From assembly GCA_040007195.1 (NCBI GenBank), contig JBDTVQ010000437.1:1-5599 (forward strand): 5,599 bases of DNA, read 5' to 3'. The translations under genes and the position numbers were made by a program. This stretch comes from JAFLBB01 sp040007195. Lineage in GTDB: Bacteria > Acidobacteriota > Terriglobia > Bryobacterales > Bryobacteraceae. Positions 5,304 to 5,599 of this stretch are shown in pieces (the stretch's first letter is position 1; each line of letters opens with the position of its first letter). The notes beneath the pieces are model-generated. The model searched no databases, was not told where the DNA came from, and saw nothing but the letters and a program-made list of their open reading frames with translations.

Positions 5304-5599
5304 CGTTCGATGAGAGGACCCGCGGCAAGCCGCGGGGCTCGATAGTCTCATTGGTTCTTTTGGATTGAGTGAGGTTGTGCTCTGCTGTCTGGGGAGCAGG
5401 CCAATCAAAGCCGGTGATAGGAATGCAGGCGACAACATGGCATTAGTGAGCGGATATGCGCGGCGCTCTCAAATCCGCACCCACCAGATAACCAGCCGCT
5501 GATCGGACCGTGGAAATAGCCTCGTGGGGCGGCTGCAGAAGTTCCCTAGCCCGCAAATCTCACCAACAACCCCTAGCAAAAAGCCGTCACCTGAGGCAT
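5304..5599. other. Right-end region without recognisable gene
   Basis: Apart from the palindrome at 5319-5336, I find no convincing coding sequence. A minus-strand frame entering from the right edge is open for about 41 codons and then stops, with a composition that does not resemble a protein end. The ATG reading leftward from 5599 stops after eight codons. The stretch is likely upstream or intergenic DNA belonging to the next locus, and may contain the promoter of the cysteine-rich gene; no good -10/-35 pair was found. Confidence 0.4.
5319..5336. repeat. CCCGCGGC/GCCGCGGG palindrome, REP-like or hairpin
   Basis: Two perfectly complementary eight-base arms (5319-5326 and 5329-5336) enclose AA. 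Outside them GAG (5314-5316) and CTC (5338-5340) could extend the stem with small bulges. There is no T-run immediately after it on either strand (TTCTTTT begins about 18 bases beyond on the plus strand), so it is not a clean terminator. Such compact GC-rich palindromes often belong to genome-wide dispersed families, but a single copy in this window cannot prove that. On the minus strand it lies 15 bases before the start of the cysteine-rich gene. Confidence 0.6.

Noticed and set aside
1..5599. CRISPR arrays, tRNA/rRNA genes, insertion sequences
   Set aside because: No regularly spaced direct repeats, no cloverleaf or rRNA-like stretches, and no transposase or terminal inverted repeats were seen.

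Overview
The window reads as a GC-rich bacterial chromosome segment. The likely source is an Acidobacteriota member of the Bryobacter/Solibacter type. This is inference from three things: the style of the genes (Tat-exported Gfo/Idh/MocA oxidoreductase, secreted SUMF1-domain protein, secreted esterase), the small lysine-rich secreted protein, and the codon use. No rRNA or marker gene is present to confirm it.

Left two thirds (1-3985) are entirely minus-strand. Read in the direction of transcription there is a small secreted lysine-rich protein (3985-3824), a terminator-like hairpin (3801-3767), a secreted alpha/beta-hydrolase (3694-2771), a 114-bp gap holding two dyads, and then a tightly packed run of three genes. 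These are a Tat-signal Gfo/Idh/MocA oxidoreductase (2656-1376), a signal-peptide SUMF1/FGE-fold protein (1379-348, ATGA overlap with the oxidoreductase) and an ApbE-type FAD:protein FMN transferase (370-1, overlapping by 23 bp and cut by the window edge). All of these products look exported, so the run is best read as an envelope/periplasmic redox or carbohydrate-processing cluster of unknown substrate.

Right third (4227-5303) is an accessory-looking region. A divergent two-gene plus-strand cassette encodes an 80-aa HU-fold-like protein and, one base after its stop, a 195-aa protein that joins a partial HU-like segment to a TIR domain retaining the putative NADase glutamate. This is the most interesting item in the window: a candidate DNA-associated TIR effector pair, possibly an uncharacterised defence or signalling system. 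Facing it, and overlapping its stop by four bases (CTAG), is a small minus-strand ORF with CX3C and CX2C cysteine pairs, probably a zinc-ribbon-like protein. Beyond it lies a strong CCCGCGGC/GCCGCGGG palindrome, then about 260 bp in which no gene is recognisable.
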